From assembly GCA_038248745.1 (NCBI GenBank), contig JBBRXC010000022.1, forward strand, positions 1-18,132: a stretch of DNA of 18,132 nt, written 5' to 3'. Position numbers and translations under genes: made by a program. Under the pieces are notes generated by a model. The model saw only the letters and a list, made by a program, of their open reading frames with translations, was not told where the DNA came from and made no database searches. The stretch's first letter is position 1; every line of letters begins with the position of its first letter. Source of the stretch: JAENWH01 sp038248745. Lineage in GTDB: Bacteria > Bacillota > Clostridia > Peptostreptococcales > Anaerovoracaceae. Positions 15,407 to 18,132 of this stretch are shown one piece after another.

Positions 15407-15414
15407 TTTGTCAA
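15386..15414 (-). promoter_or_regulatory. Sigma-A promoter of the MarR-flavodoxin operon
   Basis: Minus-strand TTGACA (15409-15414), a 17-nt spacer, and TATATT (15386-15391). The -10 box lies inside the second operator palindrome, and the first palindrome covers the start-site region, so bound regulator would block polymerase. Confidence 0.85.
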
Positions 15415-15454
15415 GCGTTTTATTTTAAAAAATAATGAATCACAAGTTGCAAGG

Positions 15455-15463
15455 TGGTATAAT
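15455..15463 (+). promoter_or_regulatory. Extended -10 promoter for the arginase-family gene
   Basis: TGGTATAAT (15455-15463) is a consensus extended -10, followed at once by a second TATAAT (15464-15469). No good -35 is seen at 17 nt. The leader to the ATG would be about 60 nt. It diverges from the MarR promoter with about 41 bp between the two elements. Confidence 0.6.
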
Positions 15464-15528
15464 TATAATTGCTTTTGAATCAAATTGAGAATAATTATAT
15501 CGGAAGAATTAAATGAAGAGGTATAAAG

Positions 15529-16581
15529 ATGGAATTTTTAAAAAATTATAATTTGCCTGATACAACTATCTGGGCTGGAAGAATCGACAGTCTTGACAAC
15601 TATGATGCATTTCGCTGGCATCAATGGATCAAGTTACTTGATTTGAATAACCTACCTCCACTTCTTTCTGAAAACGAAAAAGGTATCTGCTTTATTGGTT
15701 TCTGCAGTGATGAAGGGGTTCGTCGAAACCTTGGCAGAACTGGAGCGGCAAAGGGCCCAGAGAGTATACGCCGTGAGATGGCAAATCTTCCATGCAGTTT
15801 TTCTAATAATATCCGTCTGTTTGATTGCGGTGATATAATCATTGAAAACAATAACCTTGAAGAAGGGCAAGAGATTCTTGGAATGGCTGTACAGAAAATC
15901 CTTTCCGCCGGTCTTTTTCCAATAGTTCTTGGTGGCGGTCATGAGACAGCCCTAGGGAATTACCTGGGGATACAGACAAATCTCGAACTCAATTCGAGAT
16001 TCAAGAAAAAACCAATGCTCGAGAATTTCCTGGTTGATCATAACCCTGAAATTCCATCACTTGGTATTATTAATTTCGATGCACATTTTGACCTTCGTCC
16101 TTACGAGGACGGTGGCAGTTCCGGTTCCATGTTCAGACAAATTGCAGATTTAAGGGCTGCTTCTAATCTTGATTTTTCCTATTGCTGCCTTGGCATACAA
16201 AAACACAGCAACACTGTTCAGCTTTTTAAAACTGCAAATGATTTAAATGTTTATTATACCCTTGCAAAAGACATGATTCACGGAGATGACTGGTCTATCC
16301 TGGAAAGTCTTGATGAATTCATCGGGAAGAACAACCATATATATGTTACCGTATGTACCGACGTGTTTTCTACCGCATATGCCCCAGGCGTCAGTGCAGC
16401 GCAAAGCCTTGGATTGGATCCGGAAAAAGTTATCATCTATATTAAACATATCATCAAATCTGGGAAGCTGATCAGCTTTGACATTTGTGAAGTTTCTCCC
16501 CGCTTCGACTTGGACAGCACCACTTCAGATCTTGCCTCGGTCATTATCTATTCTATTATTACAACCTTGGACGAATTGTAA
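15529..16581 (+). CDS. Arginase-family ureohydrolase, formimidoylglutamase-like
   Basis: A 350-residue cytosolic metallohydrolase of the arginase/agmatinase/HutG superfamily. The manganese motifs are GGGHE (135-139, His138), NFDAHFD (182-188, Asp184, His186, Asp188) and CTDVF (276-280, Asp278), followed by APGVSA. In arginases the position of Cys276 is normally an Asp ligand. Glu321 in CEVSPRFD fits the substrate-binding glutamate. N-terminal GVRRNLGRTGAAKGP (63-77) resembles formimidoylglutamase, which makes glutamate and formamide in histidine breakdown, but no other hut gene is present, so agmatinase- or guanidinobutyrase-like activity is possible. A hydrophilic stretch at about 148-176 looks longer than usual. 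GAGG lies 7 nt before the ATG. The stop is 1 bp from the convergent neighbour's stop. Confidence 0.85.
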   Translation: MEFLKNYNLPDTTIWAGRIDSLDNYDAFRWHQWIKLLDLNNLPPLLSENEKGICFIGFCSDEGVRRNLGRTGAAKGPESIRREMANLPCSFSNNIRLFDCGDIIIENNNLEEGQEILGMAVQKILSAGLFPIVLGGGHETALGNYLGIQTNLELNSRFKKKPMLENFLVDHNPEIPSLGIINFDAHFDLRPYEDGGSSGSMFRQIADLRAASNLDFSYCCLGIQKHSNTVQLFKTANDLNVYYTLAKDMIHGDDWSILESLDEFIGKNNHIYVTVCTDVFSTAYAPGVSAAQSLGLDPEKVIIYIKHIIKSGKLISFDICEVSPRFDLDSTTSDLASVIIYSIITTLDEL

Positions 16582-16582
16582 A

Positions 16583-17425
16583 TTAAAAGTGATGAATCTT
16601 TTCAATCACTGCATCTAACTCTTCTTTTTTGCTTTTCTGGTAGATGCTTGAGATTTGATCGTTTCCTTCCAACGTTATGTTTAATACTAATTGCTCAATT
16701 TCGTTTTCCGACAATTCGATATTGGTGATTCGTTTCGGATTGACATAGGCCCAAACGCCTGAATAATCATCCATATCTTTATTTTTAGTTAGTGTTTCGC
16801 TGATAATGATTAACTCTTTATCACATAATATCAAAATATGGACGGGTGCATTTTTCTTGTCAATCATCATGAAATATTTGGTATACATGCTTTCCTGGAA
16901 AATAGTAAATAGTACTTTTTCTCCCTCGATTACACTTCGATTGGAATAATTCAAAAACTTAAGATTATCCGGGTATAGAAACGCTAATTCAGACTCATTG
17001 CTGATTTCTTCATCACATATTCCATTCATTCGTTTTCTTATATTTGTGATAAGCTTTATGAACTTATTCTCACTTGTCGTATTAAAAATAAAAATACATG
17101 TCTCTAATTTTCCGTCTATGATCCCACTAATCTGGATCCATGAATAGAGAAGTATTCTTCCATTTTTGATATAATTTATGTTTGAGGGCAAGAAAATGTC
17201 AGCCTTTACTTCTCCATCAATATTTTCCATGATCACGATCTTATCTTCAAAATCGCAAATCAATTTTTCATTTTCTACTATTTTACCCCATTTCGTTTTC
17301 TCCAAATAAATACAATAGGGGAAATCAGTAAATTCTTTGCCCATTGTTAGAAAGTTTTCCCGGAAATGTTCAGGAATTTCGGAAATATCTTTTACAATGA
17401 TGGGCCACGGATTTGTTAATAACAT
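16583..17425 (-). CDS. Protein of unknown function, possible PH-like domains
   Basis: A 280-residue soluble protein without signal or membrane segments. The second half (about 195-278) alternates short strands, such as LILCDKELIIISE and VWAYVNPKRITNIELSE, and ends in an amphipathic helix (KKEELDAVIEKIHH). That pattern resembles bacterial PH-like domains. The first half (about 55-135) has a similar strand-then-helix order, so the protein may be two such units. This is inference from pattern, not a recognised family. The frame opens 16 codons earlier, but AAGGAGG is 8 nt before the ATG at 17423-17425, which was chosen. It lies 49 bp after the tocopherol-cyclase-like gene on the same strand, so they are probably co-transcribed. 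Confidence 0.7.
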   Translation of the reverse strand: MLLTNPWPIIVKDISEIPEHFRENFLTMGKEFTDFPYCIYLEKTKWGKIVENEKLICDFEDKIVIMENIDGEVKADIFLPSNINYIKNGRILLYSWIQISGIIDGKLETCIFIFNTTSENKFIKLITNIRKRMNGICDEEISNESELAFLYPDNLKFLNYSNRSVIEGEKVLFTIFQESMYTKYFMMIDKKNAPVHILILCDKELIIISETLTKNKDMDDYSGVWAYVNPKRITNIELSENEIEQLVLNITLEGNDQISSIYQKSKKEELDAVIEKIHHF

Positions 17426-17474
17426 AATACCTACCTCCTTCAATGTTTTACAATAAAATCTCCCACTGATCAAT

Positions 17475-18132
17475 TTATATCTTCGCTACGCCCTCCGGCA
17501 TCAATTCTATGCCGCACTGGCTGCTAACACCATTAAAAATAATTTCTCCTCTGCTATTTTCAAGCGAGATCTCTACTTTACCAAAAATCCCCTCTTTAAT
17601 CTGATGGGCCATTGATCCTAAATGGGGAGCTTTGAGAAGTCCTCCTAATTCCATACTAGCCTCGATTTTTAAGACCAGGTTCCTTCGCCTCAGGATTAAT
17701 TTTGTACGCGAAGAAGAGAATTCAGTTAATTCTAACTTACTTCCGTTATAGGTTGCAAAGCGGTATTCTGTACCATCTATGCATAAGTTGCAGATGAACC
17801 CTTTAAAGGAATTCCCTAAAAATGGTATATTTGCAACCGAACACATGAAGGATGCATCCGAACCTTCAAAATTATTTGAATGAAGCCATAAGTAAGATTT
17901 TGGGAAAGATGTTCCCCAATCTTTTTCAATATAACCTTTCCCTTGGTTGAAAGAAATTTTCTCCCCATTTAAGTCCAAAGATCCTTTCAGCCAATGGGTC
18001 ATGCTCACGATTCCATGATTGCACTCCATTTTAGGTATATATGCAAATATACCCATTATGTTTGGATTTAATAAAGAAGTTTTAATCCCTCTAAAAGGGC
18101 CAAAGTTGATTTGTCCTTTTATCTTTACGCCA
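17475..18132 (-). CDS. Tocopherol-cyclase-like protein, C-terminal part (start beyond the right edge)
   Basis: The frame stays open from the stop at 17475-17477 to the window edge, giving at least 218 residues. An internal ATG at 18054-18056 is unlikely to be the start, because in-frame coding sequence (FGPFRGIKTS and onward) precedes it without a ribosome binding site. The sequence carries the hallmark GYIEKDWGTSFPKSYLWLHSN and then SVANIPFLGNSFKGF and YRFATYNGSKL, which match the tocopherol cyclase-like family found widely in bacteria that make no tocopherol. In those, the activity is unknown; a lipid- or terpenoid-binding barrel is likely. Its partner is the unknown protein just downstream. 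Confidence 0.85.
   Translation of the reverse strand, partial: GVKIKGQINFGPFRGIKTSLLNPNIMGIFAYIPKMECNHGIVSMTHWLKGSLDLNGEKISFNQGKGYIEKDWGTSFPKSYLWLHSNNFEGSDASFMCSVANIPFLGNSFKGFICNLCIDGTEYRFATYNGSKLELTEFSSSRTKLILRRRNLVLKIEASMELGGLLKAPHLGSMAHQIKEGIFGKVEISLENSRGEIIFNGVSSQCGIELMPEGVAKI

Noticed and set aside
16575..16612. Shared terminator between the convergent arginase-family and 16583 genes
   Set aside because: GTGAT-GAA/TTC-AATCAC pairs imperfectly, lies within coding sequence and lacks a convincing T-tract.
17426..17473. Longer N-terminus for the unknown protein at 16583-17425
   Set aside because: The extra 16 codons include the ribosome binding site that matches the downstream ATG.

Overview
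The window looks like chromosomal DNA of a low-GC Gram-positive anaerobe, most likely in the Clostridia. This rests on the AT-rich base composition, strong AGGAGG-type ribosome binding sites, near-consensus sigma-A promoters, and the gene set: c-di-GMP enzymes, a short NAD-type malic enzyme, flavodoxins, a DUF4153 membrane protein and a GNAT with a clostridial-type cysteine tail. No rRNA, tRNA, CRISPR array or transposase was seen. Genus cannot be fixed from the sequence alone.

Layout. (1) 1-3473: the first codons of a membrane-protein gene leave the left edge. Next is a divergent pair of c-di-GMP genes: a PAS3-GGDEF-HD-GYP protein on minus and a PAS-GGDEF protein on plus. They are driven back to back by two near-consensus promoters in a 281-bp gap. 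(2) 3502-10331: a long minus-strand run, read from right to left as GNAT, GT2-GtrA glycosyltransferase, malic enzyme, lipoprotein, flavodoxin, PNPOx-like flavoprotein and a PEP-synthase-like dikinase. Gaps are short or overlapping, so this is one or two operons. A terminator at 10472-10495 ends the neighbouring upstream unit. (3) 10505-15314: another minus-strand run, read as MarR regulator, flavodoxin, unknown polytopic membrane protein, methyltransferase and DUF4153 protein. It starts from a TTGACA/17/TATATT promoter overlaid by two palindromes, a textbook MarR autoregulatory site. (4) 15529-16581: a plus-strand arginase/formimidoylglutamase-family hydrolase with its own extended -10 promoter. 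(5) 16583 to the right edge: two minus-strand genes, a protein with a possible PH-like fold and a tocopherol-cyclase-like protein cut by the edge.

The most unusual structure is a short GC-rich repeat with core CTAGGGCCTGGTGGCGC, present five times. Two copies are a head-to-tail 28-bp tandem (13324-13379). Two form a 25-bp perfect inverted repeat with a 7-nt loop (14311-14369). One degenerate copy (about 3498-3519) encodes the last codons and stop of the dikinase gene. The first two sites bracket a single membrane-protein gene, and in both cases the repeat ends just upstream of a Shine-Dalgarno sequence. The repeat also contains a palindromic CTAG that supplies TAG stop codons on either strand. 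It behaves like an uncharacterised REP/MITE-type element.

Working together: the first operon joins central carbon metabolism (malate to pyruvate), two flavin proteins and a phosphotransferase of the PEP-synthase type, which suggests a redox or phosphoryl-transfer module of unknown purpose. The MarR-flavodoxin unit looks like a small stress- or ligand-inducible redox module.
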